Shown one piece after another: positions 9,895-18,505 of a stretch of DNA of 62,385 nucleotides (position 1 is its first letter; every line of letters starts with the position of its first letter). The notes under the pieces are model-generated. The model saw nothing but the letters and a program-made list of their open reading frames with translations. It had not been told where the DNA came from and searched no databases. The translations under genes and the position numbers were made by a program. The stretch lies in contig JAAELL010000568.1 of the NCBI GenBank assembly GCA_024226735.1, positions 1-62,385 of the forward strand, written 5' to 3'. The DNA comes from a bacterium (lineage in GTDB: Bacteria; Planctomycetota; UBA1135; GCA-002686595).

Positions 9895-10626
9895 ATGAAG
9901 GGCGTCATCCTGGCCGGCGGACTCGGAACGAGACTGTTCCCGCTGACCAAGATCACCAACAAGCACCTCCTGCCGGTCTACGACCAGCCGATGATCTACT
10001 ACCCGATCCGGACGTTGGTCAACGCCGGGATCGACGACATCATGATCGTCACGGGGGGCCGCAAGTCCGGCGATTTCCTGTCGTTGCTCGGCAACGGCAA
10101 GGACTTCGGGCTCAAGCACCTCAACTACACCTACCAGGAGGGTGAGGGCGGCATCGCGGAGGCCCTGGGCCTGGCGGAGCACTGGGCGAAGGGGGACAGC
10201 GTCGCGGTCGTCCTCGGCGACAATTTGATCGAGCGCAACATCCGCACGGCGGTCGACAACTTCCGCCAGCAGCGGAAGGGCGCCAAGATCATGCTCAAGG
10301 AAGTGCACGATCCCGAGCGCTTCGGTGTCGCCTACATGGACGGTGACCGCGTCGTGGAGATCATCGAGAAGCCGAAGAACCCCAAGTCCAACAAGGCGGT
10401 GATCGGCATCTACATGTATGACGGCCGCGTGTGGGACATCATCAAGACGCTCAAGCCCTCCGACCGGGGCGAGCTCGAGATCACCGACGTCAACAACTGG
10501 TACATCCAGGACGGCACGATGACGGCCGAGGTGCTCGAGGGGTGGTGGACCGACGCCGGTACATTCGAGTCGCTGCACGGCGCTGCCAAGCTCGTCGCAG
10601 AAGGCGGCGCGAACCGCCTCGACTGA
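9895..10626 (+). CDS. rfbA: Glucose-1-phosphate thymidylyltransferase-like nucleotidyltransferase (short form)
   Basis: A 243-aa sugar nucleotidyltransferase of the RmlA group, expected to join glucose-1-phosphate and dTTP into dTDP-glucose. The N-terminal GGLGTRLFPLT nucleotide-binding motif and the KHLLPVYDQPMIYYPI segment are canonical, as are VVLGDN and IEKPKNP. It is about 45 residues shorter than usual RmlA (around 290 aa) and lacks the C-terminal helical region that carries the allosteric site in classical enzymes, so feedback control may differ. It is followed 27 bp later by rfbD and then rfbB. No rfbC is visible. Confidence 0.88.
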   Translation: MKGVILAGGLGTRLFPLTKITNKHLLPVYDQPMIYYPIRTLVNAGIDDIMIVTGGRKSGDFLSLLGNGKDFGLKHLNYTYQEGEGGIAEALGLAEHWAKGDSVAVVLGDNLIERNIRTAVDNFRQQRKGAKIMLKEVHDPERFGVAYMDGDRVVEIIEKPKNPKSNKAVIGIYMYDGRVWDIIKTLKPSDRGELEITDVNNWYIQDGTMTAEVLEGWWTDAGTFESLHGAAKLVAEGGANRLD

Positions 10627-10653
10627 GCCCCTTGGAGCTGAACACCTAGCGTC

Positions 10654-11577
10654 GTGAACGATCTCAAGCGAGACCAGGCCCCGAAGCCCGAACCGACCCA
10701 AGAGCGGGTGCTGGTCACTGGTGGAGCGGGCATGCTCGGCAGCCAGGTGCTGCTTGCGGTGACCGATGGCCTCGAGGTCATCGGGACCGATCTGCGCGAG
10801 GCCCACGGCGTCGCCGCGGTCGGCTACGACCTCGCGGACGCCGTTGCGCTCGAGCGACTGCTCGGTGAGTTTGGACCTTTCACTGGCGTGATTCACACGG
10901 CTGCGTACACCGCGGTCGACAAGGCGGAGGAAGAGCCCGAGCTCGCCGCTCGCGTCAACGGCGAGGCGTGCCGGGCCCTCGCGAGCGCGTGCGCCGCCCA
11001 ACGCATTCCGCTCGTGGTCGTCAGCACGGACTTCGTCTTCGACGGCAACGCGCGGACGCCATACGCCGAGGATCACCCGACCAACCCGCTCTCGGTCTAC
11101 GGCAAGACCAAGCTCGCGGGCGAGATCGCGGCGCGCGAGGCGCACCCCGGCGGAACGCGGATCGTGCGCACCCAGTGGCTCTACGGACCGCGCGGCAAGC
11201 ACTTCCCACGCACGATGCTGCAGCTCGCCCAGGAGCGCGACCAGCTGCGCGTCGTTTCCGACCAGATCGGCTCGCCGACCTCGACGCTCGAGCTTGCGCC
11301 GGCACTGTGGGACGTCCTCCTCGAGGGCGAGGCCGGCGTCTACCACGCGGCTTGCGAGGGATCGTGCTCCTGGTTCGACCTCGCAGTCGCGACGCTCGAG
11401 CACTCGGGCACCGAGGGCGTCACCGTCGAGCCGTGCACGACCGAGGAGTTTCCGCGTCCCGCGCATCGCCCGCCGTACAGCGTGCTCGATTGCTCGCGAC
11501 TCGCGGCCCTGCGGGGTGCGCCGCTCGCGCCTTGGGAGGACGCACTCAAGACCTACCTCGGGACCGATCCATCATGA
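10654..11577 (+). CDS. rfbD: dTDP-4-dehydrorhamnose reductase-like SDR
   Basis: A 307-aa RmlD-type reductase of the dTDP-deoxysugar pathway. It has the Rossmann motif VTGGAGMLGSQ, HTAAYTAVDKAE, STDFVFDG and the catalytic YGKTKLAGE. GTG 10654 opens the frame; a start nearer the Rossmann motif would remove about 17 poorly conserved residues. The stop overlaps rfbB (ATGA), so translation is probably coupled. Without RfbC the true substrate could be the 4-keto-6-deoxyglucose nucleotide rather than the epimerised rhamnose precursor. Confidence 0.88.
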   Translation: MNDLKRDQAPKPEPTQERVLVTGGAGMLGSQVLLAVTDGLEVIGTDLREAHGVAAVGYDLADAVALERLLGEFGPFTGVIHTAAYTAVDKAEEEPELAARVNGEACRALASACAAQRIPLVVVSTDFVFDGNARTPYAEDHPTNPLSVYGKTKLAGEIAAREAHPGGTRIVRTQWLYGPRGKHFPRTMLQLAQERDQLRVVSDQIGSPTSTLELAPALWDVLLEGEAGVYHAACEGSCSWFDLAVATLEHSGTEGVTVEPCTTEEFPRPAHRPPYSVLDCSRLAALRGAPLAPWEDALKTYLGTDPS

Positions 11578-12593
11578 CCACCATTCTTGTGACGGGCGGG
11601 GCCGGGTTCATCGGCAGCAACTTCATCCACCTGCTGGTGAAGGACCGCCCAGACGCCCGCATCGTCAACCTCGACGCACTCACCTACGCCGGCAACCTCG
11701 AGAACCTCAAGGAGGTCGAGGGCCAGGCGAACTACACGTTCGTCCAGGGCGACGTCGCCAGTCCCGAGGACGTCGCGCGCGCGTTCGACGCGGCGGGGGA
11801 GAGTGGCGTCAACCACGTCGTGCACTTCGCAGCCGAGAGCCACGTCGATCGTTCGATCCAGGGCGGGCTGCCCTTCGTAACGGCCAACGTGCTCGGAACC
11901 CAGGTCGTGCTCGACGAGGCACGCAAGCGCGGCGTCGAGCGCTTCCTGCACGTTTCGACCGACGAGGTCTACGGCAGCCTCGGGCCGACGGGGTTCTTCA
12001 CCGAAGAGACGCCGCTCGACCCCAGCTCGCCCTACTCGGCCTCCAAGGCGGGCAGCGACATGCTCGTCCAGGCCGCCTTCAAGACCCACGGCTTCCCGAC
12101 GCTGATCACGCGCTGCTCGAACAATTACGGGCCGTACCAGTTCCCGGAGAAGCTGATCCCGCTGATGATCGCCAACGCCCGCGAGGACAAGCCCCTGCCG
12201 GTCTACGGCGACGGGATGCAGATCCGCGACTGGCTGTACGTGCAGGACCACTGCGAGGCGATCCTGACCGTCCTCGAGAAGGGCGCGCCGGGCGAGGTCT
12301 ACAACATCGGCGGCCACAACGAGTACCCCAACATCGAGATCGTGAAGGGCATCCTCGGGCACCTGGAGAAGTCCGAGGACCTGATCGAGTACGTCACCGA
12401 CCGGCCGGGCCACGATCGCCGCTACGCGATCGACGCCTCGAAGATCGAGCGCGAGCTCGGCTGGAAACCCCGCTACACCTTCGAACAGGCCCTGCCCCGC
12501 ACTCTCGAGTGGTACTTGTCGCAAGATGAATGGCTACAGAGGGTTAGGTCGGGTGCCTATCGCGACTATTATCAACTGCAGTACGGGACCTGA
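11574..12593 (+). CDS. rfbB: dTDP-glucose 4,6-dehydratase
   Basis: A 339-aa RmlB that converts dTDP-glucose to dTDP-4-keto-6-deoxyglucose using bound NAD. The motifs are all present: TGGAGFIGSN (7-16), HFAAESHVDRSI, STDEVYG with Asp130 and Glu131, and YSASK with Tyr154 and Lys158. I chose ATG 11574 because it starts the conserved N-terminus and overlaps the rfbD stop by 4 bp; the frame upstream is a shadow of rfbD. It is the last gene of the rfbADB set. Confidence 0.95.
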   Translation: MTTILVTGGAGFIGSNFIHLLVKDRPDARIVNLDALTYAGNLENLKEVEGQANYTFVQGDVASPEDVARAFDAAGESGVNHVVHFAAESHVDRSIQGGLPFVTANVLGTQVVLDEARKRGVERFLHVSTDEVYGSLGPTGFFTEETPLDPSSPYSASKAGSDMLVQAAFKTHGFPTLITRCSNNYGPYQFPEKLIPLMIANAREDKPLPVYGDGMQIRDWLYVQDHCEAILTVLEKGAPGEVYNIGGHNEYPNIEIVKGILGHLEKSEDLIEYVTDRPGHDRRYAIDASKIERELGWKPRYTFEQALPRTLEWYLSQDEWLQRVRSGAYRDYYQLQYGT

Positions 12594-12619
12594 CGGGCAA
12601 AAGGGGTTGGAGGGGACCC

Positions 12620-12646
12620 CGGACGCTTCGTCCGCGGCAGCGCCGC
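12620..12646 (+). terminator. Tandem hairpins after rfbB
   Basis: CGGACG-CTT-CGTCCG (12620-12634) is directly followed by GCGGC-AGC-GCCGC (12634-12646). These sit 27 bp after the rfbB stop and before the export gene. There is no T tract, so intrinsic termination is uncertain. Confidence 0.35.
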
Positions 12647-12724
12647 GTCAACCTGAGACCCGTTTCTGCCGATCCCTGTAGGATCCCCGCGCCCGCGCCT
12701 CACCCAAGGCCGTCCCCACCACCC

Positions 12725-13489
12725 ATGCCCCAGACCCAGAGCCGCTTCCTTCTGCTCGTCCTCCTGTCGGCGCTTTGTGCCTGCAGCTCGGCGCCCGACA
12801 AGCGCCTCCTGCAGGAGCTGAACCGCGACGGATTCGGCAAGACCTACTTTGGCCACGCCGAAGAGGAGAACTACATCTCGCTGGGGGATACGGTCCAGAT
12901 CCTGGATACGCTCCACCCCAAAGACCTGGCGGCGAGTCAGAAGGTCGACATCGACGGGACGATCCTCCTGCCGGAGCTGGGGACCGTCAACGTCGCCGGA
13001 TACACCCGGAACGACCTCCAGGCGGTTCTGACGGAACGTTACAGCGCATATTACGAGGAGACGGATATCCTCGTTCAGATCACGACCGACGCGAAGAAGT
13101 ACTTCATCTTCGGGGAGGTCGCCCGCGAGGGCGAACAGCAATTCGAAGGGGACCTCACCGTGTTCGAGGCGGTGATGAAAGCCAAGCCGAAGGACAACAC
13201 ACCGAACCTGGGAAGGGTCAAGCTGATCCGAGCTGATCCGGTGGACCCCTTCGTCATTCAGGTCAACGTGAACGACATCTTGCGCGGTGATTCGACGTTC
13301 AACGTCTCCGTCCAAGAGCTCGACATCATCTATGTCCCGCCCACGATGTGGGCGCAGTTCGCGTTCTTCATCGATGACCTTCTGTTCCCGGTGAAGCAGG
13401 TGCTGCAGAGCGTTGGTGGCGCGCTCTTCGGAGGCAACAACAACAACAACAACAGGAACCGAACGCGCGGCGTAGGGTTCGGTTTCTAG
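12725..13489 (+). CDS. Polysaccharide export lipoprotein (Wza-like)
   Basis: A 254-aa outer-membrane lipoprotein of the polysaccharide biosynthesis/export family, expected to form or cap the export channel. The signal peptide ends in LCAC (lipobox). The export domain covers about 48-130 (ISLGDTVQI, VDIDGTILLPELGTVNVAG), followed by one SLBB-like region (YFIFGEVAREGEQQF). The C-terminus has a hydrophobic helix (AQFAFFIDDLLFPV) and a Gly/Asn tail with six consecutive Asn. It is about 100 residues shorter than E. coli Wza. It begins the EPS locus; the next gene follows after a strong AGGAGG ribosome site. Confidence 0.88.
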   Translation: MPQTQSRFLLLVLLSALCACSSAPDKRLLQELNRDGFGKTYFGHAEEENYISLGDTVQILDTLHPKDLAASQKVDIDGTILLPELGTVNVAGYTRNDLQAVLTERYSAYYEETDILVQITTDAKKYFIFGEVAREGEQQFEGDLTVFEAVMKAKPKDNTPNLGRVKLIRADPVDPFVIQVNVNDILRGDSTFNVSVQELDIIYVPPTMWAQFAFFIDDLLFPVKQVLQSVGGALFGGNNNNNNRNRTRGVGFGF

Positions 13490-13498
13490 GAGGACACC

Positions 13499-15139
13499 AT
13501 GGCAGTCGAAGTCGAGAGCACTAGCCAAGTCGAGGAGTTCCTACGGGTCCTCAAGAAGCGCGTCTGGTGGATCATCATCCCCTTCGTGCTCATCAGCACC
13601 CTCGGTGCCGCGTTCGCGGTCATCGTCCCGAAGAAATACGTGGCGATGACGCGCGTGATGGTGCGCGACGAGGAGGACGGCGAGCAGAGCATGAGCTACG
13701 CGGCGCGCCAGTCCCAGGAGGGGAAGGTCGCCAAGCACGTGATTCGCGCTCCGCGCCGGATCCGCGCCGTGCTCGCCGAGCTGCGCTGGCCCGAATGGCT
13801 GGAGAAGAACAGTGTCGAGCAGTTCGAGTACCTCGAGGGGATCAGCGAGGCCCTCGAGGTCCAGACTCCGGCGATGTCGGCGGGTTCGCGCCAGCAGGTC
13901 GTCGGCATCTACTTCGCGCACACCAACCCGCAGAGCGCGACGCAGTTCGTCCAGCTCCTCTTCGAGAAGTGGAAGACGGAGGTGCTCGAGCGCGGCAAGA
14001 ACCAGGCGGTCAAGGTCTTCGAGACAGTCAAACAGCAGCGCGCCGAGCTGCAGAAGAGCTTCGACACCCTGACCGAGGAGATCATCAAGCTCCGCACCGA
14101 CTACGAGATCGCGCCGCCCGAAGCGAACCGCCAGGGCGTCGCAAATCCCTCCGGGCCGACGCTGTGGGACAAGATCGCCCAGGACGAGCTTTCGCGCGTG
14201 CAGCTCGAGGACGACATCGAGTCCGCCGAGATCGCCCTCGCGGAGCTGCGCGACGAGCACGCGAAGATGGATGACCAGGTCCTCGACCTGCAGGAGCAGC
14301 AGGGCGTCAACTACCAGCGTCAGATCGGTCTCTTCCAGACCGAGATCATGGCTCTGAACCAGGAGCTGCAGCGCGAGGGCTACAAGGTCTTGCACCCGCG
14401 CCACAAGCAGATCAAGACGATGATCGAGGCTCTGCAGGAGCAGATCACGTTCTACGAGGCCGCGGAGACCGCGGGCGGCACGCAGCAGAACTTCGTCACC
14501 AACTACGACAAGCTCGACCTCGCCGACCAGATCGAGTCCGATCAGAAGGCGATCGGCCGCAAGAAGGGGACCCTCCAGCGGATCGACGATCAGCTCGTCG
14601 CCGCGCGCGAGAAGGCCCGGCAGCTCAACGACATCGTCGAGAAGATCTACAAGCTCGCTGACGAGCGCAGCCGCGTCAGCACCGCGCTCGAGAAGCTGGA
14701 GAACGAGTACCAATCGCGTCTCGCACACATGGCGGGCCTCGAGAGTGCGTCCTCGAATCCGTTCGAGGTCCTGGAGCCAGTGACGCAGCCCACCAATCCG
14801 ACCGAACCCAACCCGGTCCTGATCGTGCTGTTCTCGGTCTTCGCCGGATTGGCGCTCGGTCTCGCCCTAGCGGTCATCACCGAGTATTCGCGCAGCTGCT
14901 TCCGCTCGGTGCACGACATCACGCGCGTGATGGTCGTCCCGGTCCTCGGGACGGTCAACGGGATCGTGACCAAGGGGCAGGTCCGCAGGCGGATGGCGGC
15001 GCGCTTCGTCATGGGCGGTGCGACCCTCGCCTTCGTGTTCGTCGTCGGGTTCGTCACCTGGGCCTGGGCGATGGATCAACGCTTCCTGTCGGCCGGCATG
15101 GTCGACACGATCGAGAACGTCCGTGAGGCGTTGAAGTAG
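13499..15139 (+). CDS. Wzz/GNVR-type chain-length determinant (polysaccharide co-polymerase), no kinase domain
   Basis: A 546-aa inner-membrane polysaccharide co-polymerase that sets chain length and couples synthesis to export. The first membrane span is about 21-45 (WWIIIPFVLISTLGAAF). A long periplasmic coiled-coil follows (about 150-420, rich in Gln/Glu/Lys), then a conserved PxxPTEPNP segment and a second span (about 438-460). A third span (FVMGGATLAFVFVVGF) precedes the end. There is no Walker A motif, so the tyrosine autokinase usual in XrtA loci is neither fused nor elsewhere in the window. AGGAGG lies just upstream of ATG 13499. Confidence 0.88.
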   Translation: MAVEVESTSQVEEFLRVLKKRVWWIIIPFVLISTLGAAFAVIVPKKYVAMTRVMVRDEEDGEQSMSYAARQSQEGKVAKHVIRAPRRIRAVLAELRWPEWLEKNSVEQFEYLEGISEALEVQTPAMSAGSRQQVVGIYFAHTNPQSATQFVQLLFEKWKTEVLERGKNQAVKVFETVKQQRAELQKSFDTLTEEIIKLRTDYEIAPPEANRQGVANPSGPTLWDKIAQDELSRVQLEDDIESAEIALAELRDEHAKMDDQVLDLQEQQGVNYQRQIGLFQTEIMALNQELQREGYKVLHPRHKQIKTMIEALQEQITFYEAAETAGGTQQNFVTNYDKLDLADQIESDQKAIGRKKGTLQRIDDQLVAAREKARQLNDIVEKIYKLADERSRVSTALEKLENEYQSRLAHMAGLESASSNPFEVLEPVTQPTNPTEPNPVLIVLFSVFAGLALGLALAVITEYSRSCFRSVHDITRVMVVPVLGTVNGIVTKGQVRRRMAARFVMGGATLAFVFVVGFVTWAWAMDQRFLSAGMVDTIENVREALK

Positions 15140-15163
15140 GGCGGCGCGGGAGCGGGCTGACCG

Positions 15164-16549
15164 ATGCGCGATCTCATTGTCGCCGGAATCGTCATCGGTT
15201 CACTCCCGTCGTGCTATCGGCGGCCCTTCGTCGGGCTGCTCATGTTCTCGGTCCTGGCGTACATGCGCCTGCAGGACCTGGCGTGGGGCTTCGCGCGCTT
15301 CGAGCGCTGGTCGTTCTACGTCGCGATCGTGACCTTCGCGGGCTACGTCGCGAACAAGAACAAGAAGCCGCCCGTCATGGAGATGCGGACCCAGATGATG
15401 GCGATCCTATGCGTCACCGTCGGGCTCGGACTCTTCTTCGGAAAGGGCGAGACCAAGATCGACTTCGCGCCCTACATCGAGTTCATCAAGATCATCGCGA
15501 TCGCCGTCTTCACTACGGCGCTGATCCGCACCAAGGAGCACCTGCGGGTGATGGTGTGGGTCATCGCCCTGTGCTTCGGGTTCTACGGGGTCAAGAACGG
15601 CATTGCGGCTGTCGTGCGTCTGGGCCGGCTGCACATCATCCGTGGTCCCGGCGGCATGCTCGCCGACAACAACGACTTCGGTCTCGCGATGGTGATGGCG
15701 GTGCCGATGCTCCTGCACCTGGGGCTTTCGGAGCGGCGCAAGATCCTGCGGCGCGGCATGCTGGCGATGGTGCCGCTGACGATGATCACCGTGATGGCGA
15801 CGCACTCACGCGGCGCGTTCCTCGCGATGGTCGTGATGATGTTCGTGCTCATCTGGCGTTCGCGCAGCCGGATGCTGGGCTTCACGATCGCGGGGCTCCT
15901 TCTGGCGGCTGGGGTCGCGTTCGCGCCGGCGTCGTACTTCGACCGAATATCGACGTTGAGGGAGGTCGAGGCCGACGGCTCCGCGATGGGGCGCATCGAG
16001 GCGTGGAAGGTCGCTGGGCGGATGATCCGTTCGAACCCGGTCTTCGGCGTCGGGTTCAACCGCTTCAAGACGAACTACCTCGACTACGAGCCGAACCCAT
16101 CGACTGCCCAGCTGCAGGGAGGCGGCACGCGGGTGGCGCACAACAGCTATCTGCAGGTCTGGGCGGAGTGCGGAACGCCAGCGTTCATGCTCTACATGGG
16201 CCTCTTGTTCCTATCGTTCTTCGATATATGGAGCTTGCGCCGAGAAGCGAAACGAAGATACCACTCCTCCTGGATCCTCTCCTACTGCACGATGTTCGAG
16301 ACCGTGCTCTTCACCTTCATGGTGGGCAGCCTGTTCCTCAACCGTGCGCATTTCGACCTGATCTACCACTACGAGGCGATCATCCTCGTGTTCGGTCAGA
16401 TCGCGCGGTTGGAGATGCGTGACGAGTCGAGCTATCCGCTGCGACCCGGGGCCTCGATGCGCGGGAGCCTCGTCGCGGTCGAACCGCGCGGGTTCAGGCG
16501 ACGCCCGAGGGGCACGCGCGGCTTCCGCAATACACCGCTGACCGCCTAG
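15164..16549 (+). CDS. Wzy-like O-antigen polymerase/ligase, exosortase-A-associated type
   Basis: A 461-aa integral membrane protein with roughly ten hydrophobic segments. The N-terminus (MRDLIVAGIVIGSLPSC, then RRPFVGLLMF) matches the DUF5935-type N-terminus of O-glycosylation ligases that accompany exosortase A, and the central part is Wzy_C-like. The larger periplasmic loop contains GVGFNRFKTNY and RVAHNSYLQVWAECG, where Arg and His residues typical of WaaL/Wzy ligases occur. Expected role: polymerising or transferring the polysaccharide repeat at the outer face of the inner membrane. It sits directly after the chain-length gene. The C-terminal 40 residues are Arg-rich and probably cytoplasmic. 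Confidence 0.85.
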   Translation: MRDLIVAGIVIGSLPSCYRRPFVGLLMFSVLAYMRLQDLAWGFARFERWSFYVAIVTFAGYVANKNKKPPVMEMRTQMMAILCVTVGLGLFFGKGETKIDFAPYIEFIKIIAIAVFTTALIRTKEHLRVMVWVIALCFGFYGVKNGIAAVVRLGRLHIIRGPGGMLADNNDFGLAMVMAVPMLLHLGLSERRKILRRGMLAMVPLTMITVMATHSRGAFLAMVVMMFVLIWRSRSRMLGFTIAGLLLAAGVAFAPASYFDRISTLREVEADGSAMGRIEAWKVAGRMIRSNPVFGVGFNRFKTNYLDYEPNPSTAQLQGGGTRVAHNSYLQVWAECGTPAFMLYMGLLFLSFFDIWSLRREAKRRYHSSWILSYCTMFETVLFTFMVGSLFLNRAHFDLIYHYEAIILVFGQIARLEMRDESSYPLRPGASMRGSLVAVEPRGFRRRPRGTRGFRNTPLTA

Positions 16550-16587
16550 CTCCGGCTAGGCAGCACACTCCAGAACCCGCCTTTCCC

Positions 16588-18492
16588 ATGTGTGGCTTCA
16601 CCGGATACGCCCTCGCGGCGAAGGGGGCGCGGGTCGACGGCGCGCGCCTCGCCGCGATGACCCGTTCGATCGAGCACCGCGGCCCCGATGACGAGGGACT
16701 GCTCGAGCGTGCTCCGTTTGCCCTCGGCTTCCGACGCCTGTCGATCATCGACCTCGCCGGCGGCCACCAGCCGATCGAGAACGAGGCGCGCACGATCGCC
16801 GTCATGGGCAACGGCGAGATCTACAACTTCAAGGAGCTGCGCGCCGAGCTCGAGAGCAAGGGCTACGTCTTCCGGACGGGCTCGGACATCGAGACGATCC
16901 TGCACCTGTACCAGGAGCATGGTGCCGCGCTCACGTCCAAGCTGGTCGGCATGTTCGCCTTCTGCGTCGCGGACTGGCGCGACCCCGGCGAGCCCAAGCT
17001 GCTGCTCGGTCGCGACCGTCTCGGCATCAAGCCGATGTACTGGGGCTCGACGGCGGAGGGCGACCTGTACTTCGGCAGCGAGATCAAGACGCTGCTCGCG
17101 TCGGGGGCCTTCCCGCGCGAGATGCGGCCCGAGGCGTTGCTCGACTTCCTCGTCCAGAGCTACGTCGGCGGACCCGAGAGCGCGTGGCGCGGCATCCACC
17201 GTTTGCCCCCGGCGAGCGTGCTCGAGTGGAGCCCGAATCGGGCCCCGCGCATCACGCGTTACTGGGACTTGCCGACCGACCAGCTGCGCGGTCCGGCGGA
17301 CGATGCCGAGGTCCTCGAGTGGCTCGACCGTGTCGTCACCGATCGTCTGATGGCGGACGTTCCCCTCGGCGCGTTCCTCTCCGGTGGGATCGACAGCACC
17401 GCGGTCGTCGACGCGATGGCGTCGGCCTCGTCCGACCCGGTCGTCCTGTGCTCGGTCGGGTTCCAGGAGAAGAGTCACGACGAGCTCGACATCGCGCGCG
17501 CGACGGCGAAGCGTCTCGGAGCCGTTCATCACACCGAGATCCTGACCCCCGATCCGCGGCTCGCGATCGACGTCCTGCCCTGGTTCTACGACGAGCCGCA
17601 CGCCGACCCCTCGACGGTGCCGACCTATCTCGTCTCGAAGATGGCGCGCGAGCACGTGACGGTCGCGCTGTCCGGCGACGGTGGTGACGAGATCTTCGCG
17701 GGCTACCGGCGTTACGTGCACGACGTCGCCGAGAACCGGCTGCGCGGCGCGATGGGGAGCCCGGGACGCGCGCTCGCCGCGGTGGGCGGGCGAATCTACC
17801 CCAAGCTCGACTGGGCGCCACGCTTCCTGCGCGCGAAGACTTTCCTCGAGAACGTCGCGAACGACCCGGCCCGGGCCTATTGGAACAGTGTGAGCCAGAT
17901 GACGCGCGAAGAGGCGACGACGCTGCTCGCGCCCGACGTCGTGCGCGAGCTCGGCGCGTACGATCCGTTCGACGCGTTCGGTGAACACTACGGGCGCCCG
18001 AAGATCGACAGCCCGCTGTATCGCGCGCAATACGGCGACTTCCACACGAACTTGCCCGACCGCATCCTCTCGAAGGTCGACCGAGCCTCGATGGCGGTCT
18101 CGCTCGAGGTACGCGTGCCGATCCTGGACCACCGCTTCGTCGAGCGCTTCGCGCATCTGGCGGACGGTGAGAAGGTGCAAGGCGGCCGGGGCAAGCACCG
18201 GCTACGCGAGGCGCTACGCGCACGCTTACCCGGCGACGTGCTCGACGGCAAGAAGCGCGGCTTCGACACACCGCTCAAGGCCTGGATCCGCGGTCCGCTC
18301 GCGGGCGAGGTGCGGGCGGCGATCGAGGGCGTTCCGGCGGATTGGTTCGCCAAGGATGCGCTGCTTGCGCGCCTCGCCGAGCACGAGGCCGGGCGGCGTG
18401 ACCATGGACGCCTTCTGTGGAGCGTGCTCGTGCTCGAGCACTGGCGCCTGCGGCACGGCGTCACGGGGCTGGCCGGAGTCGGCGCCGCATGA
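16588..18492 (+). CDS. asnB: AsnB-type asparagine synthase, exosortase-associated amidotransferase family
   Basis: A 634-aa glutamine-dependent amidotransferase with an N-terminal Ntn glutaminase (MCGFTGY, Cys2) and a C-terminal ATP-pyrophosphatase synthetase domain with the PP-loop LSGGIDSTAV (about residue 262). Within polysaccharide loci this family (amidotransferase 1 of XrtA systems) is thought to amidate sugar acids or similar groups rather than make free asparagine; that role is inferred from context. The start is fixed by Cys2. It is followed after 13 bp by a glycosyltransferase. Confidence 0.9.
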   Translation: MCGFTGYALAAKGARVDGARLAAMTRSIEHRGPDDEGLLERAPFALGFRRLSIIDLAGGHQPIENEARTIAVMGNGEIYNFKELRAELESKGYVFRTGSDIETILHLYQEHGAALTSKLVGMFAFCVADWRDPGEPKLLLGRDRLGIKPMYWGSTAEGDLYFGSEIKTLLASGAFPREMRPEALLDFLVQSYVGGPESAWRGIHRLPPASVLEWSPNRAPRITRYWDLPTDQLRGPADDAEVLEWLDRVVTDRLMADVPLGAFLSGGIDSTAVVDAMASASSDPVVLCSVGFQEKSHDELDIARATAKRLGAVHHTEILTPDPRLAIDVLPWFYDEPHADPSTVPTYLVSKMAREHVTVALSGDGGDEIFAGYRRYVHDVAENRLRGAMGSPGRALAAVGGRIYPKLDWAPRFLRAKTFLENVANDPARAYWNSVSQMTREEATTLLAPDVVRELGAYDPFDAFGEHYGRPKIDSPLYRAQYGDFHTNLPDRILSKVDRASMAVSLEVRVPILDHRFVERFAHLADGEKVQGGRGKHRLREALRARLPGDVLDGKKRGFDTPLKAWIRGPLAGEVRAAIEGVPADWFAKDALLARLAEHEAGRRDHGRLLWSVLVLEHWRLRHGVTGLAGVGAA

Positions 18493-18505
18493 GGGTGTGC
18501 GCCGC

